Assembly (NCBI RefSeq): GCF_037975245.1
Contig: NC_092564.1
Coordinates: 28,624,984 to 28,688,983, forward strand
From: Apostichopus japonicus
Taxonomy: Eukaryota > Echinodermata > Holothuroidea > Aspidochirotida > Stichopodidae
Reading direction: 5' to 3'
DNA length: 64,000 nucleotides
A program made the position numbers and the translations under genes. The stretch's first letter is position 1. The number at the start of each line of letters is the position of its first letter. Shown here one piece after another: positions 12,081 to 47,321 of this stretch. Under the pieces are notes generated by a model. The model searched no databases. It was given only the letters and a program-made list of their open reading frames with translations, and was not told where the DNA came from.

Positions 12081-12387
12081 TTTGAAACGAGGAAGTGACG
12101 GAAAAGATCGAGGCAGTGTCTCTACAATGTATTAATGTAGGAAAAGAAACTCTTACATTATATTACTCGTCGTTGCAAACGGGTGCAGGACAAGCTGCAG
12201 CAGGCAGAGACTTTACATGGAGGTAAGCCTAAGTATACTACACGACTCTACAGTTTGTACTTCTGTGACATAGTTGAAGCGTTAAGAGAAGTTGCATAGT
12301 TTAGTTTAGTAAAGAAAAAGGATCAGGAAGGACACTTAAGTCCCCATCAAGGACCCTATAGAGAGAAAAAAAAATGAAGACAAACAC

Positions 12388-13035
12388 TCAGACCCGATTA
12401 CAATGCATAAAGTGCTTGTCCAAAGCATTCTTAAACCCATTGACACTACTTGCAAGTACAACTTTCTCAGGCAAACCATTCCACTCATTCACAACCCTAT
12501 TAGAAAAAAAGTTATTCCGAATATTAATCCTACTATGTGACTTTTGGAGTTTAAGACAATGACTTCTGGTACAACTACTGTTAGCAAACATGGAAAAGTC
12601 AGTAAAGGATAAATTGTCAAAACCATACTGTACACAATCTTGAAAACCTGGATCAAGTCCCCACGTAACCTACTAAGCTCCAGTGTGGTGAGATTCAACA
12701 GTTGTAACCGCCTATAATAAGGAACACTCTTTAAGGAACTAATCATCCTTGTAGCCCTCCTCTGGACCTTTTCAAGTCCTTCCTTATCCTTAGCAATATA
12801 TGGGTTCGAAGCCTGCACAGCATACTCCAGATGAGGCCCAACCAACTGCTTATAAAGCCTAACTACGATGTCCTCTTTCAGAAAACTGAAGTTCCTCTTG
12901 ATCATACCTAAAACCCTATTACCTCTTTTAGCAGCCTCAAGACAATGTTTAGAGGGTTGCAGAGATGAGTCAATGTGATACTGTACCTAGGTCTCTTTCA
13001 ATAGAGACCTCCTGTAACTCCACACCATTAAGATT
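12388..13035 (-). pseudogene. LINE ORF2 C-terminal part
   Basis: Motifs include HLEYAVQASNPY, KVQRRATRMISSL and, at the end, RVVNEWNGLPEKV followed by a KNALDKHF-like terminus. All are typical of the C-terminus of CR1-like ORF2. A stop or frame change falls near 12960, and another lies between the two named segments. Confidence 0.85.
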
Positions 13036-14771
13036 CAGTGTTCTCCACTACCGGTTTTGTCCGGGCGCGCCGCCCGGACAAAATTTGAAAAGGCTGGCAC
13101 ATAAAGCTACCGTCCGGACGAAAAACTCGGCCGCCCAGACAAAAAAAAAATACACTGGCACCTCGTCAAACATTTTCTAAAAGTCACTCATATTCTTTAA
13201 GAATGACGAATTTGATCGAAACTACATGTTTTGTTTCTGCCGCGGCCGCGTCGATTTACAAAACTGTCGATATTATGAAACAAACTACGTTCGGCAAAGC
13301 CCGTTTCTAGAATGCCTAACAATGAACAGCGTGCACGATACGTACATCAGTTTACAACTGCAGTGTGTAACCCTACTTAAATATCACGGTACGCTGGCTT
13401 CATGTGTTTCAAATTTTCCCAGGTACCTTGCAAAACAACCCCCTGTCTAACACCTGTTTTTTAACATTTTTGGCACGTTTCCAAAAAAACTTTTCATGGA
13501 GTAAACTATTTTGGCTCCACTCTAGAATTAATTTGGTCAGTCAGTAAAGGATCGGTAAAGTTATGCGAAATATTATCTTATACGTTCAAGAAAAGTAGGT
13601 AAATATCCCCGTAACATTAGGGTAAGTAAAACACCTCAAGCCAACTGACTCCTTCGCATGAACAAAACAATCTATTCCCCATGATACACCAGGCACAGTC
13701 TATACCATACAGACATAGCACGATATCAAGGCCTCAATAGCTACAGTATGGCCATCTTTATGAAAGTAAAACGTGCAATCCCATGTTTTAGGCCACTTGG
13801 CATGATTAACTAAATGCTAAATATTGTTTCCATGTCCTTGTAGAGAACGTCAACTTCGCAAAATACAATTTAAGTTGTGTTTTTGTTTTTACGTGAGATC
13901 CGTAACCGACGAAGTGGTTAGGCTGTTTACTATACACTTAACTATGGTAGGATAGTAATTTTTCCTTTTTTTTTGTGTGAAAATTCTAGAAAATATATAC
14001 TTTTTTTTTCTGCCGCTCAACACCAGATGTGGTCTTATGGTTAATTCATAAATGGGTGTACTAGAGCCTTGTTTACATGAAATTAGTTGCATTTAGCACG
14101 AAATGCCAGTTTCGCGTGAATTTTTCGAAAGTATTTTGCTCGAGCTTTCGTAAAATTTGAAAGGTGTACCAACCTACTTTTCGTACACAATTGGTAATTT
14201 CTCTACTGATTTTCAGAGTTTTGTTCTCTATACAGTGAATGTTGTAAAGGACAGGTTTTTACGAACTTCAAAAGTCATGAAGTTGATAAACTTTATTTCT
14301 TTTCAACTTTCTCACTGCAATTGTTATCCTGTTGGTGTTGAAATAAATAAAGACTAATTTGTTATTTGATCATCTATTTATCATTCTTTCATTTATTGTG
14401 TGCATCTGTGTAATAAGGACTGATAATTGGTCGATATGCCTGAACTTGGCAGTTATCCCAGTCAAGCACAGGCTGTGTTGGGTTAGCCTTGCACAGTGTA
14501 GAATAATTTTTCATTGGACTTAGGGCCTATTCATTACTACTCATATTTCAGCAACAATTTTTCTTATTTTTTTTCATTTGGCAAACGTAAGAGAAGATTT
14601 AAAACACTGCCTAAAAAAATAGCAATTCCTGGAGATACATGCAAGGCAAATATAGCACCAAATATTGCACCATTTGGCGTCTAGCCCACCTTCGGAGGGC
14701 AAAAATTTTCGATTACCCCCAGGACGGCGATAACCACCCGGACAAAAAAAAATGACCTGCGGAGAACACTG
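13036..14771. mobile_element. DNA transposon inserted in the LINE, 5-bp target duplication
   Basis: The element starts CAGTGTTCTCC and ends GGAGAACACTG. The subterminal motif TTTTGTCCGGG occurs at both ends in inverted orientation. AGATT flanks both sides (13031-13035 and 14772-14776). Removing the element and one AGATT makes the LINE frame read continuously (TYNLNGVEL), which confirms both borders. A 13-bp palindrome lies at 13055-13083. There is no transposase. About 1.1 kb of the interior (13200-14315) is also found in the element at 23637-25359, which has different ends. Confidence 0.85.
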
Positions 14772-15570
14772 AGATTGTATGTAAACTTTTGGCTACTACT
14801 ACCAATGTGCATTACCTTGCATTTATCAATATTAAAAAGCATTTTCCACCTCTGAGACCAGGAAAAAACCTTATCCAAATCCGTTTGAAACTTCTCAGAA
14901 TAGCTTTTGGAAGAGACCTCAGAATACAATTTGGTGTCATCAGCAAACTTCTTAGTTGTACACAAAATATCTCCGTCTATGTCATTTATATAGGCAAAAA
15001 ACAACAATGGACCCAATACAAACCCTTGTGGAACCCCACTAGTATCGTCCTGCCAAGAAGAAGCACAGCCTTTAATTACCACCCTCTGTTTCCTATTACC
15101 AAGCCAATTCTCGATCCCAAGACAATAAATTCCCATTGACACCAATACTTTTCAGCCTAAGTAGAAGACGCTGGTGGGGAACTTTATCAAAGGCCTTCTG
15201 GAAATCCAGGAACACAACATCTACAGACTTCTGCCTATTTAGTGAGCTTGTTATACATCTTCCATAAACTCAAGGTTATTAGCGAGACAAGACCTTTTTT
15301 GACAAAAGCCATGTTGAGACTCTCTGATGAAAGACTGATTGCTGAAGTGACAGACCATAGACTTTTTAACAATAGACTCCATGACCTTACAAACAACACT
15401 AGTGAGACTAACAGGCCTATAATTACAGGGCTAAGACTAATCGCCCTTCTTGAAAATGAGAAAATAATATTAGCACATCTCCAGTCCTTAGGAACATAAC
15501 CTTCATTTATAAATTTACTAAAAACCAATGAGAGTGGAATGCAGAAATGGTGTGCAAAAGTCTTCAACAA
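14772..15570 (-). pseudogene. LINE ORF2 reverse transcriptase remnant
   Basis: Fragments include PKDWRCANI (palm entry), SGVPQGFVLGP at about 15040-15010 and the catalytic box FADD at 14947-14936. FADD is the common variant of YADD in this clade. At least one frame change separates the fragments. The reading frame stops being LINE sequence at 14771, where the inserted transposon begins. Confidence 0.85.
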
Positions 15571-15706
15571 ATACTGATGGATCGCATCCGGTCCAGAAGC
15601 TTTAGAAACATTTAGACGAAGCAGTTCCTTTAAGACAACCTCATCCGAAAATAAGACCGTATCCAGTTTAGGCCTATCATTGCCCCCTGAAAATCTGGAA
15701 TACTAC

Positions 15707-16075
15707 TCATATCTTCCCTTGTAAAAACCGACACAAAAAATCAGTAACTATATTATCAGCCTGTGGTGCCCTAAGAGATACAAAATTTGCATCTTTAACT
15801 TTCTGCTTTGACCTGACATAAGAAAAGAAGGCCTTTGGGTTATCCCTAATTTTTTGGGCAATGCTATTTTTGGAATTCAATTTTGCATCAGAGACTAAGC
15901 ATTCTACCCTCAGCCAATGAATTTTAAACTTTGCCAAAAGAGATTCAGATTTAGTCCTCCTAAACAACTTCCACATTCTAAGTTTTTGCCTAATTGCACA
16001 TCTAACTTTCTTATTCATCCAGTGAGGCATACTGCTTTTACGAGGACGATGCTTCCACGGAACAAGATTTTCCAT
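15707..16075 (-). pseudogene. LINE ORF2 linker between endonuclease and RT
   Basis: An open frame has the basic segment (HWMNKKVRCAIRQK) and the KAFFSYVRSK motif that typically precede the reverse transcriptase in CR1-like elements. It belongs to the LINE and is not a host gene. Confidence 0.7.
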
Positions 16076-16169
16076 AATGACCTTTAATTTATCAGCTTAA
16101 CAAATCCAAGACTGAGAAGCACTCATATCTCTAAACAAATTAATCCAATCTGTATCCATTAGTAAAGTT

Positions 16170-16636
16170 TCAATTGCCTCTGTAACTAATCTCGAAAAAA
16201 TCAGGGACTTTTTCCTTGCTATCAGAATTTACGACTTTGCAAACAACATCAAAAGCTAGTATATCATGATCACTAGTTCCTAGTATTTCTAGACCCGTCA
16301 AATCAACAACATTGCTTGGATCAGAACTCAAAACAATCATCCCGGATGTTATCCCCCCTAGTAGGGAAAGTAACATGTTGATGTAAAAAAGCAATCTTGC
16401 ACAACATCTAGAAAGTAACTACCCTTCCTACTACTGGAACCATCTATCCAATTAATGTCAGGAAAATTAAAGTCGCCCATTATAACAACATCACCTTTAG
16501 CAGCCTTTCTAATTGACTCAAACAGCAAGACATCATTATCATCGCTGCTGTTAGGAGAACGGTAAACAACACCAACAGTGATGACTATCACTTTCCTTGC
16601 TTTCAAAATGCCTATAATTGCCTCCACTAGGAACAT
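16170..16636 (-). pseudogene. LINE ORF2 endonuclease remnant (EEP family)
   Basis: Two overlapping frames carry the apurinic-endonuclease-like motifs GVVYRSPN, IMGDFNFPDINW and, after a frame change, LGTSDHDILAFDV. The Asp/Asn of GDFN and the Asp-His of SDHD are catalytic positions in this family. The N-terminal motifs are missing because the element is truncated. Confidence 0.8.
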
Positions 16637-16678
16637 AATCCTTATCCAAATTTATTTCTGCCCTCATCGCCCCCTAAT

Positions 16679-16820
16679 TTAGTTTAAACATAGCTGTTCA
16701 ACCGAGTAATTCACCATCCTACCAAACAACGAGGCCCCATTATTAGCTAAGTGCAACAAATAATGCAACATCAGGAGCTCTTGAGGGATAGAATCCAAGT
16801 CAAAGGGCACAGTGTCAAAC
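16679..16820 (-). CDS. Possible terminal exon of an unidentified gene
   Basis: On the minus strand a splice acceptor (AATTATGTTCAG, ending at 16821) is followed by 46 open codons and TAA (16681-16679). The peptide looks protein-like: FDTVPFDLDSIP, then LLMLHYLLHLANNGA and MVNYSVEQLCLN. It starts with one base completing a codon. It lies directly beside the truncated 5' end of the LINE and could be unrecognised LINE sequence or a host exon whose partners lie upstream. I do not recognise the family. Confidence 0.35.
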
Positions 16821-17737
16821 CTGAACATAATTTAATTAGTGGCATGGTCATTTTATTTGTTTTATTATTTTGTAGTAGGCATGGAAACTTTGTTTCAAAT
16901 TCTCCTTCTGGGGCACTAGCCTAGGTGTTAAATACAGACTTTATAGTTTTCTTACTGCTGCCCATTATTTGAATGATAGAGATATTATAATAGTTAGAAA
17001 ACTAAGTGTAACAAAAGTGGAATAAGGTTAGGTTTGCAAGGCCTTATGGTCAGCCTGTCTATAGCTTTACCAAAATGAACAAGTATCTGAATTCTTTATC
17101 ATTTGTAACAGATATAATCTACCATTGTATCATTTAAACCATAATATTTTTAAGAGATTATATACTGCCAAAAAAAAAAGAAGCCTGTTTTAATTCTTCT
17201 TTGCATAACACTGGTTTGCAAAAATTTGAATGTGTCTTTGTTCGTTCATAGAAGATGAGCAAAAGATGAGCAAAAGATGTGATATATAAATGAAATCATC
17301 TCAGTTCTTACTTGTTCAAACTTACATTTTTATCAACAGAAAATGCAAAACAATGTGCTTTCTTACATTTTATTAAAGGATTGCTTCGACAAGCAGCCGA
17401 GCGGAAAAAAGATGAGCCCATTTTGATGAATATTAGAGGGAAAAACTGTGTTGCCGTTGAAGTGTGGTACCGCTGTCTATGTTCAAGGAACAACATACAA
17501 TTCTTGACAAGGAAGACTGATACAGATCCTGAAAGGTACAGTAGAGTACTGTCTTCAATGTGTGGTTCATTGACTGTTCTGGGATCTTGGATCTTGGACA
17601 TTTGGAATATGGGGGTCCACCCAAGAGAAAACTTTAAAAAATGCTCTAAACGCTTTGAGATGCTTTGAGATCAGGTTAATCTTTCCATTGAAATTCTTAA
17701 AGTAGTTTGCAACATATTTCTAGCTGAGTTGTACCCC
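16821..17737. other. No confirmed gene; one open frame at 17312-17668
   Basis: The plus-strand frame at 17312-17668 is open for 118 codons and contains LLRQAAERKKDEP. It overlaps an equally open minus-strand frame. I could not match it to the missing F-BAR part of the Fes/Fer gene downstream, so it is recorded only as unexplained sequence. Confidence 0.3.
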
Positions 17738-17742
17738 ATATC

Positions 17743-17963
17743 GTGAGGGGTTAGAGGTCAGTGGATTTGACTGCTTTGAAATCACGTACCACTGGCAAGA
17801 TGCATCGAGCGCCCTCTAGCGGCCTCTTTTTTGGTCAGTTTTCAACTTCAGAGGAACAATAGACAACCAAAATTTTTTTTGGACAAACAAAGGTTTGAGA
17901 ATCCTTTGTTCGTCCAAAAGTTTTTTCTGATTTCAATTGTTCCTCTGACCTCTAACCCCTCAC
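17743..17963. mobile_element. Short palindromic MITE-like element with 5-bp duplication
   Basis: A 19-bp sequence beginning GTGAGGGGTTAGAGG (17743-17761) returns as its exact inverse complement at 17945-17963. ATATC stands on both sides (17738-17742 and 17964-17968). An inner inverted pair, GGACAAACAAAGG and CCTTTGTTCGTCC, makes a long hairpin. A ~60-bp segment around GCGCCCTCTAGCGGCC occurs inside (about 17795-17853) and again just outside (about 17972-18031). Confidence 0.65.
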
Positions 17964-18031
17964 ATATCACTGGCAAGATGCGACGAGCGCCCTCTAGCGG
18001 CCTCTTTTTTGGTCAGTTTTCAACTTCAGAG

Positions 18032-19442
18032 AGAAAACTGGACATACGACAGAAAACGTTTACTTACTAACATAAATACAATATAAATTTAAAAAACTGT
18101 GGAATGGCAATATTGTTCAAAACATTTCCCGCGAGGCTGATTTATTACAGCAGCCTTCCTGCGCTGTGCCGTGGGTGTCAGTGTACTATTGACATTGCCT
18201 TTGACACAATCAGTTTTGTTTTAATTACGTTTATTTAGTCTTTATCAGAAATATTTTTGAAGACGTGAAAAGTCTGCTCAGTTTGATCGATCCAACACAA
18301 TATAATAATAAAGGCTTACTGGGCGACGGGCCTCCTTTTCAAAGGATTTTTATTTCATTTTTTTTTTTTTTTATCGTGAACCATATCCCATTTTTTAACC
18401 GTTCTACAACTTGTCAAATTCAATTTTGTGCCCTACATCATCCTTTAAAGAGTGAAGTTGATACTATAGATGTAGGCTACCTATAAACTAAAACGTCATG
18501 TTCCTATGAACGTCAACATTTAGATTGAGGTTGGATTAAAAGAATGAAATTGAAACATAAATTCAGTTAAATATTGACAAGTGACTTTTATGATATCATT
18601 CAAGAAGTAGCCTACAGGCCTGAGAATTTTGGTTCAACTGAAACAGCAGTTGTTAGTGTTAGTGACAGAAAACACCATTGAGCCCATGTGACATTACTAA
18701 AACTGCGTTAATGACCAAAGCAAAGACAAAATACATTTGGTTATCCTGTGAGGAAGGTAGGAAGTAATGTGGGTGTTTTAGCATTGTAGGTGTAATGTCA
18801 GACCTGGAATATTTGGGCAAATAGAATGAGTAGAGATTTAATGGGTTGCTAAGATATCATCAAAATAGCTTTTTTAAGTGACACATAACCAGGAAATACA
18901 CTGGGAAGAGAAAAACCAACAAGGGTTTACTTTAGAATTAATCACTTAATTAAAGAGGAGTTCATAATGCCTTCCAACAAACGGAAGGGAAATTAAATGT
19001 ATTTTCTTGGTGAAAGAAAAACGGAAGGCCTTCATAAATTATTTAAGTTTAGACCATCTTAACCATGGAAAAGAAACACTTTAGGTTGCATAAAGGATGT
19101 AAGTTTCGACCATCTTAACCATTTCCATGGAAGTGTAACAGTGAGATAATAGTGACCCAATGTCAAAGGTCATTTGAAATTGTTGAACCACACAGCTAGC
19201 TCCACCCTCTGTGCAATGACACCATACACGAGTATTCAGGATATCATCAATAAATGACTAAAGTGACTCTTTGAAGTATCTTCTTATTTTGCCTAATCAT
19301 TCACGATGTAGAAGGGATTTAGCAAACCCACAAACAATGTAGATGGATTTATTTTTTTCACTTAACTTCTTGACTTTAATGGTGGTGTAAGTAAATGTTG
19401 AAAATTCATTTTGTTTTTGCTTATTTTCTGTCTCCATTTCAG
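18032..19442. other. No exon recognised upstream of the first kinase-gene exon
   Basis: Exons for the F-BAR domain would be expected upstream of 19443. I found none here or elsewhere on the plus strand between 1 and 19442. They may lie before the window, be spread over long introns I failed to recognise, or be absent. Confidence 0.4.
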
Positions 19443-42285
<22,843 letters not shown>

Positions 42286-43404
42286 AATGTAATCTCTTTG
42301 TAAAAAATACAATTATTTCAACATCCAATAGTGTGAGATTCAGTCTGATACAACTCAAGGGTACAGAGGTGAAAAGCCACCATCTTTAAAATTCTATTGC
42401 CAATGTTTGCTCAGGAAACATCCCAGAAATATGGCCGTCGATTAAGTGAATCCCAAATTACGTGATCGAGAATATTTCACGTTATCCGGTGTTTTCTGGT
42501 GAAGAAGAGAATGGATTGTATGGTTGCATGGTTCCCCCATCAAACACTGGATTCTTGGAACGATTGGAACCGATAACCGTTTCAAAATGGAATATACATA
42601 GCATGGCATCTACCTATGTTTAGTCTGTTCATGACAGTACTCATCCAATCATCGTGGGCTTGCAGTCTTGTTAAGAAATGATGTATTTACAATATATATT
42701 TGTCACCCTGTAGAGTTAATTGTCATTTATACAGTCTGAAACAGTTTTTGATTAAGTAAGTGTACCTAAATTCCAACTGATATACTGATAATTCTCGTTA
42801 ACTATTTTGTCGTGGGATGACACCAGGTCTTTTATTTAAAGGTGAGATGTTGTTCGTTGTAACATTGTGATGGCCATCAGCATATTTACCACAGTTACTC
42901 TGATATAGTTGATGGCAAAGTAAATTTGATCAGTAAAATAACATATATCTCTATGTTTCAAGTCTCTTTTTTTTATCAGGAATTTCAAAAGCTTCTTATA
43001 AATGCAAAAAATTTAATCAATAACATCAAGGGATATATATTTAATGAGTTTTCAGCCATGTTGGAAAAGCAAGCTGCTTCTTTGGTATTTGGTTTTGCAG
43101 TATTTGCTTTGCAAGAAAAGTTTGTATCACACTCTTGGATGGTTTGGAGTCAATAGCTGGATTATTGATTTGAAACTTTTGAAAAAATTTGGAGAAAAAA
43201 CAGATGAAACTGAGGTTCATATTCAGGGGCTAATATTGATTGTCCTAGGGTGCACAAAGCAAGGTATTGATTGTTCAACATATTTAAAGTCAAACAGGCA
43301 TAGCTTGATTAGTGGATCAATAACATCAATTCAATTCTCATAATGAATAATACAGTTGTAATATTGTCTTGCAACGTAACAACAATAGATAATAGACAAT
43401 AGAA
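42286..43404 (+). other. Probable 3' untranslated or downstream region of the kinase gene
   Basis: No exon seen. There is no AATAAA close to the stop codon, so the 3' UTR may be long. A plus-strand frame at 43044-43343 lacks splice context and recognisable motifs. Confidence 0.35.
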
Positions 43405-43890
43405 AACACATACTGCTAAATGGTTACTCATTACAATGGGGTCTATTAAATAGCTCATTGCTGGATAATTACACATACTGCTAAATGGTCACTAATTTCG
43501 ATGAGTACGAAATAGCTCATTGCTGGATAATTACACGTACTGCTAAATGGTAATTAATTACAATGGGTCTACGAAATAGCTCATTGCTGGATAATTACAC
43601 ATACTGCTAAATGGTCACTAAATTTCAATAGGTCTATGAAATAGCTCATTGCTGGATAAATACATGTACTGCTAAATGGTCACTAATTTCAATGGGTCTA
43701 TGAAATAGCTCATTGCTGGGTAATTACACATACTGCTAAATGGTCACTCATAACAATGGGTCTATGACATAGCTCATTGCTGGATAATTACATGTACTGC
43801 TAAATGGTCATTAATTACAATGGGTCTACGAAATAGCTCATTGTTGGATAATTACATGTACTGCTAAATGGTCTCTAATTACAATGCGTT
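43405..43890. repeat. Eight-copy 64-bp satellite
   Basis: ACTGCTAAATGG begins at 43412, 43477, 43539, 43603, 43668, 43732, 43796 and 43860 (spacings 62-65 bp). Each unit also contains AATAGCTCATTGCTGGATAA. Copies are close to identical. Confidence 0.9.
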
Positions 43891-46540
43891 CGTAGAACTA
43901 GGTCATTGGTTTGTATTAAATCTAAATAAGTTATGGATTGAGTGCTCATTAAGATGGCTATTTTTGCAACATTTGAAAAGAAATGCATTTTCTTTCTATT
44001 ATTAAAGGTTAATGGGCAATTCACCCCATCCCCAAAATTGAAAGTAAATATGTCACACATGATAACTTTTCCATTTCTGATATCTCCTCCTAATTTTGCA
44101 ATATTTATACGTATCCCAGAATTGCTTAGAGGACTTTTGTCTCCTTTTCTGCCATTGTAGATATTTTTTTATTTACACAGGAATAGTTTGTACTTTGTAT
44201 TACATTTGACGGACCAACAATTCATAAAGTTTATTCTCTTTTGTGCGACAAAGTTTAATATTTTACTTCTTAGCCTGCAATACACACTTTGTGTTTTACT
44301 TTCTGTTCTTCGATGGGAACAAATTTGTTGTATCAGAAAATAGAGTTCCTAGTATTTTCACTTCCTTCTAAGTGTGTTTCAAAAAACTTGATAAAATGCG
44401 CATGTAACAAAAATGTATATATGCCATAAGAAGACATGAAGTTTCATTCTTAACAAGAATTAACACAAGCAGAACTGGATGAAATGTATACAAATGGGTT
44501 CTAAAGCCATGTATAAATTTGAACAATAATGCAGCAGGTTAGCTACATATTTGTATCAATGATTTCTGTATTGGGGTGGGGGGGGGGGGTGTTTACCTCG
44601 TAAACAAACCAATTTATTTTACCCTATATGAATAGGACTTACAACATGAGAGGAAAGGAATAAATTGCTTTCAACCAAAAACAACAACTTTCTTGAAGCA
44701 ATTACAGAAGCTTTAAGCATTTAATTGTAAATTTAATCAAGCCTACAGTGGTTAAAGTGGTGAACAAATCCATTGATCTTCCATAGTTAATACTCGGATA
44801 TTTTTCATATTTTAGGCACAGAAATCACATTGATAATGTTTGAAATTGTTCCACTTGGAATACATTATTTGAGGTTAAAGTTGTCAAGTGAAATTAATGA
44901 CCTTTATTGGCATGGGAGTTTAGTATCTTGACAGGGCAGGAAAATTTGTTAAATTTTTCCTCAAAATGCTCCTTTAAACATCTGGACATGAGCAAGATTT
45001 TTTTGTGTTTTTTTTTTTATACATTTTGTCCTTTTTATGTTTTAAACAGTGTTCTGTTATTTCCTGGTATAGGGAAATCTTAACTTCACAGATACATATT
45101 ATTTTGCAATTGTTATTGTTATTATTATCAAAAGTAAACTTTTTAATAATTATTTTTCTACAAAAATGTGTGAATTAGTTCTTTCTTTTGAGGAAGAAAT
45201 TACAGAGATGGCTATTAACTATTTGCTTTCAATTTTATCCATATCATGCAACAGATTTATAATATTTCCCTCTTAATCTGTTTATGTAAATAACAAAGGT
45301 TACTAGATGAGTAAATAGTGATTGTGGGTGGGGATGGGGTAGACGAGGATTGATGGGTGAAAATAGGAACATTTGGTACCAGGGACCAAGGTTTGTAATA
45401 TTTCATACACTGCATTATATCGTTTTGTAATATTTGATTTCAACATTTATTAAAGGAAAATAAACTTGAGAAATATAAGATCATGCATTCATTTGTTTTC
45501 ATTTAACTTACAGTAACATCTTTTATTTATTGTTTTGAGAAGAGAAAGATTATTCACGACAAATGGTTCTAAAAATTTTGTGCTACAGAATAGTAGTTTG
45601 AGGAATGAAGCAAAGAGCATAAGTGACCATTATTTCATTTCTAGCACATATTGGTGGTTAAGCTGATGTTCTTGAAGGTTGTTATAAATTCATTTATTTC
45701 TGTTCAAAAAATTTCTTGCTTATATTTCATTGCATATTTTCTAATTCCTACCACATCATGTTTGGCCACTATTAGCTTGTATATAGTTTACCAAGTATTG
45801 ACAACTTCCATTACAATTTGTTGAATTAAGACACCACCCTCACTGTTTAGTTCAGAAGCAAGTAGATTGAACTATTTTGCTGTAAAGTATATATTTTATC
45901 TTGCAGATTCTCACAGTTATGTACCTTACTATTAATCCCATGGAAAGTGATATTAACACTGCTTCAAATTATAAATTTTATAATTCTCTGGGTCTTGGTT
46001 TAGGGTCCAAATCCTGGTAGGTCTAGAACAGTTCAGAAGTTTTCTTATTTCTTGACAATTTCCATAAATTCTTATCTTCGAAATAACGAAGGAAACTTGA
46101 AGCTTTGGGCAGTTTTCTTCATGCCTTTTTTTTTATGGTTTTACATAGACTTCCGTGGGATAGCTATTTAGTTTCCACCAAATAGAGGAACTTTGCAAAC
46201 TTTGTATCTTCATACTGAGTCCTACTTCTTAGTCTTCTCTTGGAAAACAAATGCTGTGGATTCAGTCTAGGCCTACAAAACTTGACATGCCTTATATACA
46301 TCCCCCCATGAGAGTACCATGCAAGCGCCCCCCCCCCCATTACAGTACCATGCTGAAGTAATCCTCCAGTGTTTACACCAGGCTAGCCGGTTTGGACAAA
46401 CAGAAATTACTTCACAGTTGGAACAAAACAATGACCTTGTTTAGACTCAAGTAACCAATGAGGTCATTTGATACAAATTTCACTAGTGTTGTAATGATAT
46501 ATAAATAATGAAAGAAAGAAAACAGAGTTCTCATATTTTA
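43891..46540. other. No gene recognised
   Basis: AT-rich sequence with poly-T and poly-G tracts (44575-44590, 45000-45020). It lies between the convergent kinase gene (plus) and SET gene copies (minus). Short ORFs near 43875-44160 overlap on opposite strands and lack motifs. Confidence 0.4.
45459..45464 (+). terminator. Candidate polyadenylation signal AATAAA
   Basis: AATAAA in the context GGAAAATAAACTTGAG is the first canonical signal I noticed downstream of the kinase stop codon. Its 3.2-kb distance makes the link uncertain. Confidence 0.2.
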
Positions 46541-47128
46541 CTAACCTGTAATGTATGTGCGGAGGAGTTCTTGAAAGTCTCAAGCATCAAAGGAGTCTTG
46601 TGCTCTGCTGCCACAGCACATATTTGTCTTCTTCATAGTCACATGCATAGCTAAGTATCAGTACTGTAAGACAAGTACTGAACTCCTGGGAAGACATGAA
46701 GGTGATATTAGTATAAACTAACACAAAGGTTAAATAAAAAAAATGTTATGAAATGTGTCAAACCACATAAATAGTTGCAATTGAATAATGAGGTTATGAC
46801 AACATCCAAGGTTTCCTCAATCAAATCTCATTCGAGCAGAAAGGGTTTTTAAACTTTTCTTTAACATTAGAAATGTGTTTAGTGCCAGCAATGTTTTTGT
46901 CGCCAAGTCTACACAGTTCAGTTACAACATACCACTCTGTTCCCTACATAATGTGGAAACAGTTGCATTATCCATTCAGTTTTCCTTAATGCTGATATGA
47001 GCTTTCACAAGATAAAATCTGAAAAAAACATCTTGACCAAGACTTTATCTTTAAGATGTTTCTCCATACCCTATTAAACTTTAACAAACCAGTGATTTTT
47101 TACTCATGCCTTGCAATTTCTTTCTTAC

Positions 47129-47321
47129 CTTCTTTCTCCACGGTAAATTTGTTTGCCCATAGTCGTACCGGAGTTCTTGACCATGTTTCATGTCTTTTAG
47201 GGCAAACAAACAGAGACAGACTCTTCCTTCAAGTATCTGTTTCTTCATAACAGAATTGGCCTACCTGCCAATCTCATCATTTACCATCTTTGCAACACAG
47301 GCTGTGTCTGTAGCATCAATA
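47129..47321 (-). pseudogene. SET copy 1, C-terminal SET exon
   Basis: Acceptor TTGCCCTCAG above 47321, donor GTAAGA below 47129; 193 nt. It reads IDATDTACVAKMVNDEIGR, stop (TAG, 47261-47263), ANSVMKKQILEGRV, CLFALKDMKHGQELRYDYG and LPWRKK. The stop replaces a Glu codon (GAG) seen in copy 2. Confidence 0.8.

Larger units (their letters stand above)
12310..16650 (-). mobile_element. CR1-type non-LTR retrotransposon (LINE), decayed and interrupted
   Basis: On the minus strand the pieces appear in the order expected for a CR1-clade ORF2: endonuclease (16636-16170), linker (16075-15707), reverse transcriptase (15570-14772), then thumb and C-terminus (13035-12388). Frame changes and stops separate the pieces. 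The 5' end is truncated within the endonuclease near 16650. The 3' end lies near 12310. A DNA transposon at 13036-14771 splits the body. The copy can no longer make its protein. Confidence 0.85.

Noticed and set aside
17312-17668. 118-codon plus-strand frame as a possible F-BAR exon of the kinase gene
   Set aside because: The peptide does not match F-BAR features, an antisense frame is equally open, and no splice phase linking it to 19443 could be established.
46546-46640. Possible downstream exon of SET copy 1 on the minus strand (peptide with AAEHKTPLMLETF, donor GTTAGT)
   Set aside because: No clear acceptor, a stop close upstream, and no counterpart near copy 2; too little to annotate as an exon.
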